Numbered from the stretch's first letter, positions 7,076 to 22,453 are shown. The stretch: 64,000 bases of DNA from Alsobacter sp045348435 (GCF_045348435.1 NZ_CP157484.1:4216001-4280000); one strand, 5' to 3'. Notes: generated by a model not told the origin, from the sequence alone. Numbers and translations are program-made.

Positions 7076-8074
7076 TCAGCCCTGGAGCTTGGCGTTGGGA
7101 GTGGTCAGGTGGCGCTCCCAGTCCAGCGCATGGGTGATGATGGTCTCCAGGTCGTCATATTGCGGAACCCAGCCCAGCACCTCCCGGACCCGCTCGCCCG
7201 TGGCGACGATCGCGGCCGGGTCGCCGGCCCGGCGCGGGGCGAGCCGGGCCTCGAAGTCCACGCCCGAGACCCGCTTCACCGCGTCAACGACCTCCAGCAC
7301 CGAGTAGCCCTGCCCGTAGCCGCAATTCAGCGTCAGGCTGTCGCCGCCCGCCCGCAGATGGTCGAGCGACGCAAGATGCGCGTTGGCGAGGTCCGTCACA
7401 TGGATGTAGTCGCGCAGGCAGGACCCGTCGCGGGTGGGGAAATCGGTTCCGAACACCTCCAGATAGGGCCGCTGGCCCAGCGCCGTCTGGCACGCGACCT
7501 TGATCAGATGCGTGGCGCGCGGCGTCGACTGGCCGGTGCGGCCCTTGGGGTCCGCGCCTGCGACGTTGAAGTAGCGCAGCACCACGAATTTCAGCGGATG
7601 CGCGGCCGCCGTGTCGCGCAGGATCCATTCCGTCATCAGCTTGGATCGGCCATAGGGCGACACCGGCGAGGTCGGATCATCCTCGGAGACCGGCTCGCCG
7701 CTGACGTCGCCATAGACGGCCGCCGTCGACGAGAAGATGAAGTGCTTCACTCCGCACTTCACCGCGGTCTCGATCAGCGCCCGCGGCTTCACGGTGTTGT
7801 TCAGGTAGTAGCCGAGCGGATCCTCGACCGATTCCGGCACGACGATCTTGGCCGCGAAATGCACGACGGTGTCGACGCCGTGCTCACGCATCACGGACGC
7901 GACCAGGGCCTGGTCGCCCATGTCGCCCACCACCAGCGGAACGGTCGTCGGCACCGCCGACGCGAAACCCGTGCTCAGATTGTCGAGGACGACGACCTTC
8001 TCGCCACGGTCGGCCAGCGCCAACACCATGTGCGAGCCGATATAGCCGGCGCCGCCCGTCACCAGAACCGCCAT
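7076..8074 (-). CDS. galE: UDP-glucose 4-epimerase
   Basis: 332-residue extended SDR enzyme that interconverts UDP-glucose and UDP-galactose with bound NAD. NAD motif TGGAGYIG at residues 6-13, FSSTAAVYG with the active-site Ser/Thr, and YGRSK with the Tyr-x3-Lys pair. LRYFNVAGADP and RDYIHVTDLA are typical of GalE. An open frame extends further upstream, but ATG 8074 is the right start: it is preceded by CAGGAGT at good spacing and opens directly on the nucleotide-binding strand. It is divergent from galU with 164 bases between, so UDP-sugar synthesis genes are paired, probably for exopolysaccharide or lipopolysaccharide precursors. Confidence 0.96.
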   Translation of the reverse strand: MAVLVTGGAGYIGSHMVLALADRGEKVVVLDNLSTGFASAVPTTVPLVVGDMGDQALVASVMREHGVDTVVHFAAKIVVPESVEDPLGYYLNNTVKPRALIETAVKCGVKHFIFSSTAAVYGDVSGEPVSEDDPTSPVSPYGRSKLMTEWILRDTAAAHPLKFVVLRYFNVAGADPKGRTGQSTPRATHLIKVACQTALGQRPYLEVFGTDFPTRDGSCLRDYIHVTDLANAHLASLDHLRAGGDSLTLNCGYGQGYSVLEVVDAVKRVSGVDFEARLAPRRAGDPAAIVATGERVREVLGWVPQYDDLETIITHALDWERHLTTPNAKLQG

Positions 8075-8238
8075 TCTGCATACTCCTGATTGTGGCCACC
8101 ATGGCCGTTCACTGGATAACGTTTCCTGAACTCGCATGGAACGGGAGGCCGTGATATCGGTTTGCCCCCACGCCACGCGACATCGAAGTCTGGCGTGAAG
8201 TCCGCCGTCTCCGTCCCTCCTGCAAGCAGACGCGATCC

Positions 8239-9111
8239 ATGACGAAAAAGATCCGCAAAGCCGTGTTCCCCGTCGCCGGTCTCGGGACGCGGTTCCTCCC
8301 CGCCACCAAGGCGGTGCCGAAGGAGATGATGACGGTGGTCGACAGGCCGGTCATCCAGCATGTCGTGGACGAGGCGAAGGCCGCCGGCATCGAGCACTTC
8401 GTGTTCGTCACGGGCCGCGGCAAGGCCGTCATCGAGGACCATTTCGACATCAATTTCGAGCTGGACCGGACGCTGGCCGAGCGCGGCAAGACCAAGGAGC
8501 TGGATGCTCTCAAGCGCGACCTTCCGGGCGCCGGCCAGGCCAGCTTCACGCGCCAGCAGGCGCCGCTCGGGCTCGGCCACGCAGTCTGGTGCGCGCGCGA
8601 CATCATCGGCGACGAGCCTTTTGCGCTGCTGCTGCCCGACATGCTGCATCTGGGCCAGACCGCCTGTCTGGCGGACATGATCCTCGGCTACGAGGCGCAT
8701 GGCGGCAACATGATCGCCGCCTATGAGGTGCCCGACAGCGAGACCCACCAATACGGCATCGTCGGCGTCAAGGACGAGGGCGGCTTCCAGCGCATCACCT
8801 CCATGGTGGAGAAGCCGCCGAAGGGCACGGCCCCGTCCAACCTGGCGATCTCGGGCCGCTACATCCTCAGCCCGGCCGTGTTCGATATCCTGGAGACGCA
8901 GGAGCGCGGCGCCGGCGGCGAGATCCAGCTCACCGACGCCATGATCACGCTCGCCAAGTCGGAGCCTTTCTACGCCCACACCTTCGCGGGCGAGATCTAC
9001 GACACCGGCTCGAAGATCGGCTTCCTGATGGCCAACGTGGCCTATGCGCTCAGCCGCGAGGACATCGCGCCCGCCTTCACTGTCGAGCTGCACAAGCTTA
9101 TGGCCCGCTGA
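8239..9111 (+). CDS. galU: UTP-glucose-1-phosphate uridylyltransferase
   Basis: 290 residues, usual GalU length. Signature PVAGLGTRFLPATKAVPKEM near the N-terminus (residues about 11-30), GLGHAVWCARD, LLLPDM, VEKPP and GEIQLTDAM are all present. Makes UDP-glucose from UTP and glucose 1-phosphate. Divergent from galE, whose product uses this UDP-glucose. Confidence 0.97.
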   Translation: MTKKIRKAVFPVAGLGTRFLPATKAVPKEMMTVVDRPVIQHVVDEAKAAGIEHFVFVTGRGKAVIEDHFDINFELDRTLAERGKTKELDALKRDLPGAGQASFTRQQAPLGLGHAVWCARDIIGDEPFALLLPDMLHLGQTACLADMILGYEAHGGNMIAAYEVPDSETHQYGIVGVKDEGGFQRITSMVEKPPKGTAPSNLAISGRYILSPAVFDILETQERGAGGEIQLTDAMITLAKSEPFYAHTFAGEIYDTGSKIGFLMANVAYALSREDIAPAFTVELHKLMAR

Positions 9112-9121
9112 GCCGCCGGCC

Positions 9122-10684
9122 TCAGGGCTGGAGCTTCATCCCGACCAGGAACGTGTTGGCGGTGTAGTCGGAGCCAACCGTCGCGCCGTTCAGGCGCTCA
9201 TGCGTGAAGCTGGCGTTGAGCGCCACCGAGCGGGTCAGCCTGTATTCCAGCTTCAGGCCGGTGGCGTAGCTCGTCTCCCGCAGGGGCACGCCCTGGTAGT
9301 CCGTGCTGGTGAAGGACGCCGCGCCGACCAGGATCAGATTGCGCAGCAGCGCGTGGGACACCTCGGCGGCCACCGTGCGGACCTGCGCGCCCGTCGCCCC
9401 CACGACCGTGGTCTCGGCCAGCGACGCCGTGCCGCGCAGGGTGACGGTGGTGAGAGGCGTCGCCGACCAGATCAGGGCGACGTCGGCCACCGGCCCGCGC
9501 AGGTCCGCCAGGCGCGGGTCCTCATATTGGCGCACGCCATAGCCTGCCGACGCCTCGCCGGTCACCGTCCGGGTGATCTCGAAAGTCGATCCGACGCGGC
9601 CCTGCACGCCCGACGACGTCCGGTCGTAGCCGGAGACGTCCAGCGTCGAATCGTAGACGCGCTTGTCGACCGTCGCCTCCACGAAGGGCTGCAGCCCCGG
9701 CGTCGCCTGGTACCCGGTGCGCAGGCGCAGCCCGTAGGCGTTGAAATCGCGGTCGCCCTGGCTGACTTCGAGCCCGTTCGCCTGCGTCAGGTCGCCATAG
9801 CTGGTGCGGTCCACGGCCCCGCGCAGCGACACGGCCACCGCGCCGAAGCGCTGGGTCAGCATGGCGCTGGTCCCGGCGGTCAGGATGGTGGAGCGCTTCG
9901 ACCCAACGACCGGCTGCTCCAGGCTCCCCGGGCGCTCCGTCGTGAGCAGATAGGCCGCGCCCAGGTCGACCTGCGTGTCGCGCAGGACGTCGATCCGCAG
10001 GTCCGCCACGCCCGCGCCGTCGGGCCTGTTGGCCGACCTGACCGACGGATATTCCTGGTAGGCGCCGCGCAGATTGGCCGTGAAGGCGTGCCGCTCCCAG
10101 TCGCTCTCGACGCTGAGCGCGCCCTCCTGTCGGAACGTCGTGGAGCCGCGCGGCCGTCCGCCGACCCGGTTGGGATTGGTGTCGTAGCCGCCCGAGACGT
10201 CGATCGACGGCCGCCAGATCAGCCCGCCCGTGTCGATCCCGAGCGGCGCATAGGGGTCGTCCTGCACGGCCTTGCGGCGCGCCCGGCGCGCCTGCTCGAT
10301 CGCGGGCAGGCCCGGCGTCGGCAGCGTGCCGGCCAGGTCCGGGGCGGTCCCGGCGGCCGGTCCGAACAGCGGCGCCGGGACCGGCGCGGGCGCGGTCTGG
10401 CGCAGGGTCCGGGGCTTCGTCTTCTTGGGCGGGCGCACCGGCTGGCCGACGGGCGCGTAGGCGCCCTTGTAGGCCTGGCGCATCGAGGTCGGCCCCGAGC
10501 CCCGGAGCGCGGGCGCATACGGGTCCGGGTCCATGCCGGCGGGGGGCGGAACCGGCGCCGCAGCCGGATCCATCGGAAGCGTCTGCGCCATGGCGGACGC
10601 GAACGCGACGGCGTCCGCGCAAGCGAGGGCGGTCGCCAACCCGAGCAGTCTGACATAGCGAGCGGGGCGGCGACGAAGGGCCAA
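9122..10684 (-). CDS. Outer-membrane beta-barrel protein (BBP2_2-like)
   Basis: 520 residues. Signal peptide (LGLATALACADAVAFASAMAQ), then a Pro-rich periplasmic part (to about 150), then alternating amphipathic strands starting IWRPSIDVSGGYDTNPNR, a phrase typical of the beta-barrel porin 2 family seen with polysaccharide export loci. Strand-like blocks such as VESDWERHAFTANLRGAYQ, AVSLRGAVDR and LKLEYRLTRSVALNASFTHE follow, ending in FLVGMKLQP. Substrate unknown. It lies between galU and kdsD, fitting an envelope-polysaccharide neighbourhood. Confidence 0.8.
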   Translation of the reverse strand: MALRRRPARYVRLLGLATALACADAVAFASAMAQTLPMDPAAAPVPPPAGMDPDPYAPALRGSGPTSMRQAYKGAYAPVGQPVRPPKKTKPRTLRQTAPAPVPAPLFGPAAGTAPDLAGTLPTPGLPAIEQARRARRKAVQDDPYAPLGIDTGGLIWRPSIDVSGGYDTNPNRVGGRPRGSTTFRQEGALSVESDWERHAFTANLRGAYQEYPSVRSANRPDGAGVADLRIDVLRDTQVDLGAAYLLTTERPGSLEQPVVGSKRSTILTAGTSAMLTQRFGAVAVSLRGAVDRTSYGDLTQANGLEVSQGDRDFNAYGLRLRTGYQATPGLQPFVEATVDKRVYDSTLDVSGYDRTSSGVQGRVGSTFEITRTVTGEASAGYGVRQYEDPRLADLRGPVADVALIWSATPLTTVTLRGTASLAETTVVGATGAQVRTVAAEVSHALLRNLILVGAASFTSTDYQGVPLRETSYATGLKLEYRLTRSVALNASFTHERLNGATVGSDYTANTFLVGMKLQP

Positions 10685-10755
10685 GGACGGCTCCGGCCAA
10701 CGGAAGGGTCCGGGCGCCTGCAGCCCGATACGGTTAACAGGAATAGAAGATTGAC

Positions 10756-10773
10756 GGTTAACGAGAGGTAACC
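10756..10773. promoter_or_regulatory. Palindrome GGTTA-N8-TAACC upstream of kdsD and the porin gene
   Basis: Arms GGTTA (10756-10760) and TAACC (10769-10773) around ACGAGAGG. A second TTAAC lies at 10733-10737. Close relative of the element at 1296-1313. TTAAC half sites suggest CtrA-type regulation, but the exact TTAA-N7-TTAAC spacing is not met. Confidence 0.35.
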
Positions 10774-10823
10774 ACTGACCGGTCGTCGTTTCTCTCCGCG
10801 CCGACTCGTGCTATGCGGCGCGC

Positions 10824-11828
10824 ATGTCCAAGCTCTCGCCAGCCCCTCGTGTCGAGGGCGCGTCCGCCCCGGCGATCGCATCCGCCCTGCGCACCATCGA
10901 GGCCGAGCGAGCGGGCCTCGACGCTGTGGCGGAGGCCCTGGGCGACGGCCTCGGGGCGAGCTTCTGCGCCGCCGTGGACCTCATCGCCGGCGCGACCGGG
11001 CGCGTCATCGTCACCGGCATGGGCAAGTCCGGCCATGTCGGCCGCAAGATCGCCGCGACCCTGTCGTCGACCGGGACGCCCGCCTATTTCGTCCATCCGG
11101 CCGAGGCGAGCCACGGGGACCTCGGCGCCATCCAGGCCGGCGACGTCATCCTGGCGCTGTCCTGGTCGGGCGAGACGTCGGAGCTTTCCGATCTGGTCGC
11201 CTATGCGCGGCGCTTTAGGGTCGGGCTCATCGGCGTCACCGCCAATCCCGACAGCGCGCTCGGCCGCGAGGCGGACGTGTGCCTGACGCTGCCGAAGACA
11301 CGCGAGGCCTGCCCTAACGGGCTGGCGCCGACCACCTCCACCACGATGCAGCTCGCTTTGGGCGACGCGCTCGCGGTGGCGCTGCTGGAGGGCCGCAGCT
11401 TCAGCTCGCAGGATTTCCGCGTCTTCCACCCGGGCGGCAAGCTCGGCGCGCAGCTCAAGCAGGTCCGCGCCGTCATGCACACCGGCGACCGCCTGCCCCT
11501 GGTGCCGCGCGGCGCCCGCATGTCGGACGCCATCATGGCGATCAGCCAGAAGGGCTTCGGCTGCGTGGTGGTGACCGAGGCCGACGGGCGCATCGCCGGC
11601 ATCGTGACCGACGGCGACCTGCGCCGCCACATGCAGCCGGCGCTGATGACGCTCACCGTCGACGAGGTCATGACGCCCAACCCGACCACCGTGGCGCCCA
11701 GCCTCCTGGTCGCCGAGGCGCTGGAGATCGTCGAGACCCGCAAGATCGGCGCGCTGATCGTGGCGGAGGACGGGGTGGCGGTCGGCCTCGTGCACGTCCT
11801 CGACCTGCTGCGGATCGGGGCCGCCTGA
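10824..11828 (+). CDS. kdsD: Arabinose-5-phosphate isomerase (KdsD/KpsF)
   Basis: 334 residues. N-terminal SIS sugar-isomerase domain (about 30-190) with VTGMGKSGHVGRKIAATLSSTG, HPAEASHGDLG and ALSWSGET, then two CBS domains (about 215-270 and 275-332; VVVTEADGRIAGIVTDGDLRR). Converts D-ribulose 5-phosphate to D-arabinose 5-phosphate, the first step of KDO synthesis for lipopolysaccharide. No clear Shine-Dalgarno sequence precedes the ATG. Confidence 0.95.
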   Translation: MSKLSPAPRVEGASAPAIASALRTIEAERAGLDAVAEALGDGLGASFCAAVDLIAGATGRVIVTGMGKSGHVGRKIAATLSSTGTPAYFVHPAEASHGDLGAIQAGDVILALSWSGETSELSDLVAYARRFRVGLIGVTANPDSALGREADVCLTLPKTREACPNGLAPTTSTTMQLALGDALAVALLEGRSFSSQDFRVFHPGGKLGAQLKQVRAVMHTGDRLPLVPRGARMSDAIMAISQKGFGCVVVTEADGRIAGIVTDGDLRRHMQPALMTLTVDEVMTPNPTTVAPSLLVAEALEIVETRKIGALIVAEDGVAVGLVHVLDLLRIGAA

Positions 11829-11843
11829 GGCGCGGCGCTCAGC

Positions 11844-12281
11844 TCAGCTGCGCTTCACCTTCAAGAGCGTGCCGTCGACGCCGACCACCTGGACCTCCGT
11901 CCCGGCCGGCAGGTCCGGACCCTCGATGCGCCAGACCGTGTCGTCCACGCGGACGCGCCCGCGGCCTTCCCGGAGCGGCTCGTCGAGCACGAAGAGGCGT
12001 CCCACCAGCGCCGACCCCCGGTCGTTGATGACCTGCTCGGGCCGCTTCGGCCCCCGGTCCCGGGTGAGGTTGCGGCCGACCGCCACGCAGGCGATCGCCA
12101 GCGCCGCGAAGGTCAGGGCCGCCGCCTCCCCTGACATCGCGATCACGAAGGAGACGAGGCCCGTCAACAGGGCCGCGAGGCCGAGCCAGATCATGAAGGC
12201 GCCCGGCGCCAGCACCTCGACGCCGACCAGCAATAGCCCAGCGATGATCCAGCCCCACGGTCCGAAAAAGATGTCGATCAT
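11844..12281 (-). CDS. NfeD family membrane protein
   Basis: 145 residues, the short (non-protease) NfeD form. Two to three membrane segments (about 8-28, 31-51, 54-70) with FFGPWGWIIAGLLLVGVEVLAPG typical of the family, then a C-terminal OB-fold (RVRVDDTVWRIEGPDLPAGTEVQVVGVDGTLLKV). Encoded 24 bases after the stomatin-like gene, the classic SPFH/NfeD operon; the pair organises membrane microdomains. Role inferred from the family. Confidence 0.9.
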   Translation of the reverse strand: MIDIFFGPWGWIIAGLLLVGVEVLAPGAFMIWLGLAALLTGLVSFVIAMSGEAAALTFAALAIACVAVGRNLTRDRGPKRPEQVINDRGSALVGRLFVLDEPLREGRGRVRVDDTVWRIEGPDLPAGTEVQVVGVDGTLLKVKRS

Positions 12282-12305
12282 CGCTGCCCCGCTCTCAGGC
12301 GCCCG

Positions 12306-13292
12306 TCAGGTCGGATTGGACTCGCGGGTGGTCGGGACCGCGGTGCGCCGCGGGGCGGCCGCGGCGGCCTCCGTCGAGGCGAAGGCCGAACGCGAGATCT
12401 CCGCAATGCCGGCGATCGAGCCGATCACCGAGGACGCCTCCAGCGGCATCATGATCACCTTCTGGTTCGGGGCGGAAGCCACGGCCTGCAGCGCCTTCAC
12501 ATATTGCTGGGCGACGAAATAGTTGATCGCGTTGACGTCGCCCTTGGAGATGGCCTCGCTCACCATCTGGGTGGCCTTGGCCTCCGCCTCGGCCGAACGC
12601 TCGCGCGCCTCCGCGTCGCGGAACGCGGCCTCCCTGCGGCCCTCGGCCTCCAGGATCTGCGCCGTCTTGTGGCCCTCGGCGCGCAGCACCTCGGCCTGGC
12701 GCTGGCCTTCGGCCTCCAGCACGACGGCGCGCTTCTCGCGCTCCGCCTTCATCTGCCGCGCCATGGCGTCGACGAGGTCGCGCGGCGGCACGATGTCCTT
12801 GATCTCGACCCGGTTGATCTTGATGCCCCAGGGCGAGGTGGCGGCGTCCACCACCCGCAGCAGCCGCTCGTTGATCTCGTCGCGGTGGGAGAGCAGCTGG
12901 TCGAGGTCCATCGAGCCCATGACGGTGCGGATGTTCGTCATCGTCAGGGTCAGGATCGCCTGCTGCAGGTTGTAGACCTCATAGGACGCCAGGGCGGCGT
13001 CCAGCACCGTGTAGAAGGCGACGCCGTCGACCGTCACGGTGGCGTTGTCGCGGGTGATGACCTCCTGGCTGGGGACGTCGAGCACCTGCTCCATGATGTT
13101 CAGCTTGTGGCCGATGCTCTCCACATAGGGGACGATGAGCCCGAGTCCCGGGCTGAGCGTGCGCGAGTACTTTCCGAAGCGCTCGACGGTGTATTTGTAG
13201 CCCTGCGGGACGGTCTTCACCCCGGCCAGGAGGGTGACGATGACGAAGACCACAAGCACGATCGTGAAGATCGTGAACCCCGAAACCGGCAT
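12306..13292 (-). CDS. SPFH/Band 7 (stomatin-like, QmcA/paraslipin) membrane protein
   Basis: 328 residues. N-terminal membrane anchor (about 5-25), SPFH domain (about 28-190; QGYKYTVERFGKYSRTL, SPGLGLIVPYVE, DNATVTVDGVAFY), then a long charged coiled-coil with AEGQRQAEVLRAEGHKTA and EAEGRREAAFRDAEA repeats. Forms membrane-associated oligomers. Partner of the NfeD gene directly downstream. Confidence 0.93.
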   Translation of the reverse strand: MPVSGFTIFTIVLVVFVIVTLLAGVKTVPQGYKYTVERFGKYSRTLSPGLGLIVPYVESIGHKLNIMEQVLDVPSQEVITRDNATVTVDGVAFYTVLDAALASYEVYNLQQAILTLTMTNIRTVMGSMDLDQLLSHRDEINERLLRVVDAATSPWGIKINRVEIKDIVPPRDLVDAMARQMKAEREKRAVVLEAEGQRQAEVLRAEGHKTAQILEAEGRREAAFRDAEARERSAEAEAKATQMVSEAISKGDVNAINYFVAQQYVKALQAVASAPNQKVIMMPLEASSVIGSIAGIAEISRSAFASTEAAAAAPRRTAVPTTRESNPT

Positions 13293-13394
13293 GCCGAGCT
13301 CCCCGCTGATTCGGCCCAGGCGCCAGCATGGTACGCGGGGCGCCCCGCGGCAAGCCGAGCTCAGGCTGCGGGCGGGGCGTCCGCGCCGCGCCCC

Positions 13395-14819
<1,425 letters not shown>

Positions 14820-14867
14820 CGTCGTCTCCGAGGCCTCGCCTCAAACATCGTCGCGCCCGGCTGCGTC

Positions 14868-14939
14868 GGACCGCGGGCCGTCTGGCCCGCGCCTTCGTTG
14901 GGTCGCCATCAAGGATGCGGGCCTCACGGCCCGCGGTCC
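14868..14939. repeat. Long inverted repeat between gltB and gltD
   Basis: GGACCGCGGGCCGT (14868-14881) is exactly complementary to ACGGCCCGCGGTCC (14926-14939). A second 7-base pair, GGCCCGC / GCGGGCC, lies inside after a 2-base mismatch, leaving a loop of about 26. There is no T-tract, so it is an mRNA processing or stability hairpin, or a mobile palindrome, and not a classic terminator. Confidence 0.75.
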
Positions 14940-14948
14940 GGGTGAGTC

Positions 14949-19679
<4,731 letters not shown>

Positions 19680-20293
19680 GTCGCCCTCGTCCGTTGCGGC
19701 GGCCGTCCCGAGACAGCCGGAGTCAGCATCCGTGCGGATGGCGTTGACGGAGCATGAACCCGCCATGCACGACGCGCGCCATCCGGCTCGGGGCTCGTTC
19801 TCAGTGTGGGAGGTCCGGCCGCGCCCCGTCTTGCGCCCGCTCCCGGCGGGCGTCTCCGATCCGCGTAGGACCGGCGGGCGCCCGCTTAGCCCGCGTTTTT
19901 GCGGGCGGCACGTTTACGATCGCGCGTCGCGGCCGCGCCGCGAGTCGTCGTCTTCGTGATCGTGCCGTTCGTCCGCACCTGGCTGTCCGCCGTCATCTCG
20001 CGCGGGGCCGCAACCCCGAAAATTGGGACAGCAAGACTGTCCTATCGAGGCGGGACAATGCCAGATAACCATAAGCCGCACAAGGGCCATTTTTCGTCGT
20101 TTTCGCAAGATTGTTGCCCGCCCCTCACCCGGCGCGCAAGGAACGGAACGTCGCGGAGACCGAGGCGCAAGGGTGTGACCCGCGGCGGGGCCGGCGCGCG
20201 CCGTTGGCCCGCAGACGGGACCCGCGCCGCGCGGGCTTGCTCGCGCCGCCGATGCATGCATCGTGCGGCCGTCCTTCCCGTCACCCGAGACCG
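19680..20293. other. Intergenic region between gltB and the threonine aldolase gene
   Basis: About 610 bases holding the divergent promoters. A small palindrome GGACAG-N5-CTGTCC lies at 20026-20042. A plus-strand frame beginning ATGCCAGATAACC at 20058 runs about 80 codons to 20297 but becomes Arg-rich and matches nothing I know, so I do not call it. Nothing else recognisable. Confidence 0.4.
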
Positions 20294-21355
20294 ATGATGA
20301 ATTTCGCAAGCGACAATGTGGCCGGCGCCAGCAGGCCGGTGCTCGACGCCGTCATCGCCGCCAATGGCGGCGCGGAAAGCGCCTACGGGGTCGACGCCTA
20401 TACGAAGCGGGCCGAGGAGCTGCTCGCCGGCGTGTTCGAGCGCGACTGCGCCGTCTTCCTCGTCGCCACCGGCACCGCCGCGAACGCGCTGGCGCTTTCG
20501 GCGATCAGCCAGCCCTGGAGCGCGATCTTCAGCCACGCCGAAGCGCATGTGCTCGACGACGAGTGCGGCGCGCCCGAGATGTTCACCGGCGGCGCCAAGA
20601 TCGTCGGGATCCCCGGCGTGGCCGGCAAGTTCACGCCCGCGGGCCTCGAAGCCGCGCTGGAGCGCTTCCCCAAAGGGGTCGCCAAGGCGGTCCAGCCCGC
20701 CGCCGTCTCGGTGTCGCAGGTGACCGAGGCCGGCACGCTCTACACGCTCGACGAGATCGCCGCCATCGCGGCGACCGCGCGCCGGCACGGCATGGCCACG
20801 CACCTGGATGGCGCGCGCTTCGCCAACGCGCTGGCGGCGCTCGGCTGCACGGCCGCCGAGATGACCTGGAAGGCCGGCGTCGACGTGGTGTCGTTCGGCG
20901 CCACCAAGAATGGCGGCCTCGCCTGCGAGGCGGTGGTGATCTTCGACAAGGACCGGGCGGCCGACTTCCAGTACCGCCGCAAGCGCAGCGGCCACACGCT
21001 CTCCAAGGGCCGCCTGCTCGGCGCGCAGATGGTCGGCTATCTGGAGAACGGCCACTGGATGGACAACGCCCGCCGGGCCAACGCGGCCGCCGCCGCGCTG
21101 TCGCGCGGCCTCGCCGAGGTCAAGGGCGTGCGCCTCGCCTGGCCGACCCAGGCCAACGAGGTCTTCGCCGTGCTGCCGCCCCCCGTGGACGCCGCCCTGA
21201 AGGCGGCCGGCGTGCGCTACGCGCCCTGGTCCAGCGGCAGCCTGCCGGAGGGCTTCGCCATCGGCCCGCAGGAGAGCTTCGCCCGCTTCGTGACGTCCTT
21301 CGCGTCCCGTGACGAGGACGTGGAGGCCATCCTGCGGACGGCCCGCGGGGCCTGA
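20294..21355 (+). CDS. Low-specificity L-threonine aldolase (PLP, beta-eliminating lyase family)
   Basis: 353 residues. MNFASDNVAGASRPVLDAV is the typical opening of the family, so the start is ATG 20294 (or the adjacent ATG 20297) although an open frame extends further upstream. PLP-enzyme features: GTAANALAL (phosphate-binding), HLDGARFANA with the PLP-ring Asp, and SFGATKNGGLACEA with the Schiff-base lysine. Splits L-threonine or allo-threonine to glycine and acetaldehyde. Family is certain; substrate specificity is by homology. Confidence 0.92.
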   Translation: MMNFASDNVAGASRPVLDAVIAANGGAESAYGVDAYTKRAEELLAGVFERDCAVFLVATGTAANALALSAISQPWSAIFSHAEAHVLDDECGAPEMFTGGAKIVGIPGVAGKFTPAGLEAALERFPKGVAKAVQPAAVSVSQVTEAGTLYTLDEIAAIAATARRHGMATHLDGARFANALAALGCTAAEMTWKAGVDVVSFGATKNGGLACEAVVIFDKDRAADFQYRRKRSGHTLSKGRLLGAQMVGYLENGHWMDNARRANAAAAALSRGLAEVKGVRLAWPTQANEVFAVLPPPVDAALKAAGVRYAPWSSGSLPEGFAIGPQESFARFVTSFASRDEDVEAILRTARGA

Positions 21356-21395
21356 GGCCGGCGCTGCGGCGCCTTGGCGGCGTCGCAGGTCCGCC

Positions 21396-21411
21396 TTAAT
21401 CGATCATTAAC
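21396..21411. promoter_or_regulatory. CtrA-binding site TTAA-N7-TTAAC
   Basis: TTAA at 21396-21399 and TTAAC at 21407-21411 with exactly 7 bases between: a full match to the alphaproteobacterial CtrA consensus. It lies 35 bases upstream of the start of the secreted protein at 21446, in the position of a promoter. Confidence 0.7.
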
Positions 21412-21445
21412 GCTTCCCGGCTTGTCATCCTGGGAGCCTGCCTCC

Positions 21446-22429
21446 ATGCACCCGCACTTCGCTGCCGCCGGTCGCCAGACTGCGGTCGCCCGACGTTTCG
21501 TCCGCCGCGGCGCCCTCGCGCTCGCGGCTCTTGTCATGGCCGGAGCGTCGCTCCCGGCCCTCGCGGCCCCGCTCGGGGCCGGCCGCCTGCCTGTCGCGCC
21601 GCTGGCCGCGCCCGCGCAGTTCTCCGGCTTCATGATGGGGCCGGGCGAAGTCGCCGACATTCTTTACTCGCGCTACGGCTACCAGCGCGTGATGCGCATC
21701 CGCTCGGTGGGCGACGTCTTCGAGGCCGACGCCGTCGACCGCCGCGGCTACCGCGTACACGTGACCGTCGACGGCTATGACGGCCGCCTGCTGGAGAGCT
21801 TCGCGGTCGGCGACCGCGCCTATGACGCGCCCGCCCCGATCCCGCCGCGCAGCGTGCCGGGCTATCGCGGCGCGCCGGTGGGCTCCGCCGCCCTGCCGCC
21901 GCTCCGCGACGAGGAGGAGCGCTACGGAGCGCGCCCGCCGGCCGCCCGCATCGGGCCGGACCCGTTGGAGCGGTCCGCGCCGCGGCCGCCCAGGAGCCGC
22001 GAGGCCCGCACGCCGGACGCCTCCACCGCGCCCGCCCCGGCGCGCAAGCCCAAGGCCGTGCCGTCCCTGCCGAAGCCGGCCGAGCAGTCTGCGCCGCCGA
22101 AATCCGAGACCACCGCGGCCCGGCCGGTCGCGCCGGAGCCCGCGCCGCAGCCCGTGGCCCCGGCCCCGATCCCCGCGCCGGCTCCGCCGCCCGTCACCGT
22201 CGCGCCGGCCCCCGCCGAGGCTCCAGCCGCCGCCGCCCCGCAAGAGCCGCCCGTGCGGCAGGCCAGCCCGGCGCCCACGCGCATCCCCGAGCCGCTGGTG
22301 GACCCCAAGACCGGCAAGCCGACCGCGTCGTCGGACAACGGCGCCGTTCCGGCCGCCCCGCTGGACGATTCCAGCAGCCGCGGCCCTGCGGCCGCGTCCC
22401 CGGCCGTCCCGCCCGCCGCCCTCGACTGA
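21446..22429 (+). CDS. Secreted protein with PepSY-like domain and long Pro/Ala-rich tail
   Basis: 327 residues. Signal peptide (ALALAALVMAGASLPALAAP). A small PepSY-like alpha/beta module follows (about 60-115: GEVADILYSRYGYQRVMRIRS, then YRVHVTVDGYDGRLLESF). From about 130 to the end the protein is a low-complexity Pro/Ala/Lys tail, as in periplasm-spanning or cell-wall-associated linkers. Start ATG 21446 has TGGGAG about 10 bases upstream; a longer frame is not supported. Preceded by a CtrA box, which suggests cell-cycle control. A second protein with the same module lies at 23273-23620. Function unknown. Confidence 0.75.
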   Translation: MHPHFAAAGRQTAVARRFVRRGALALAALVMAGASLPALAAPLGAGRLPVAPLAAPAQFSGFMMGPGEVADILYSRYGYQRVMRIRSVGDVFEADAVDRRGYRVHVTVDGYDGRLLESFAVGDRAYDAPAPIPPRSVPGYRGAPVGSAALPPLRDEEERYGARPPAARIGPDPLERSAPRPPRSREARTPDASTAPAPARKPKAVPSLPKPAEQSAPPKSETTAARPVAPEPAPQPVAPAPIPAPAPPPVTVAPAPAEAPAAAAPQEPPVRQASPAPTRIPEPLVDPKTGKPTASSDNGAVPAAPLDDSSSRGPAAASPAVPPAALD

Positions 22430-22453
22430 GCCGGCGCGACGCTGCGCACGAAA

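Noticed and set aside
20058..20297. Short plus-strand frame starting MPDNHKPHKG
   Set aside because: After about 25 residues it becomes Arg/Ala-rich, overlaps the threonine aldolase start and matches nothing known.
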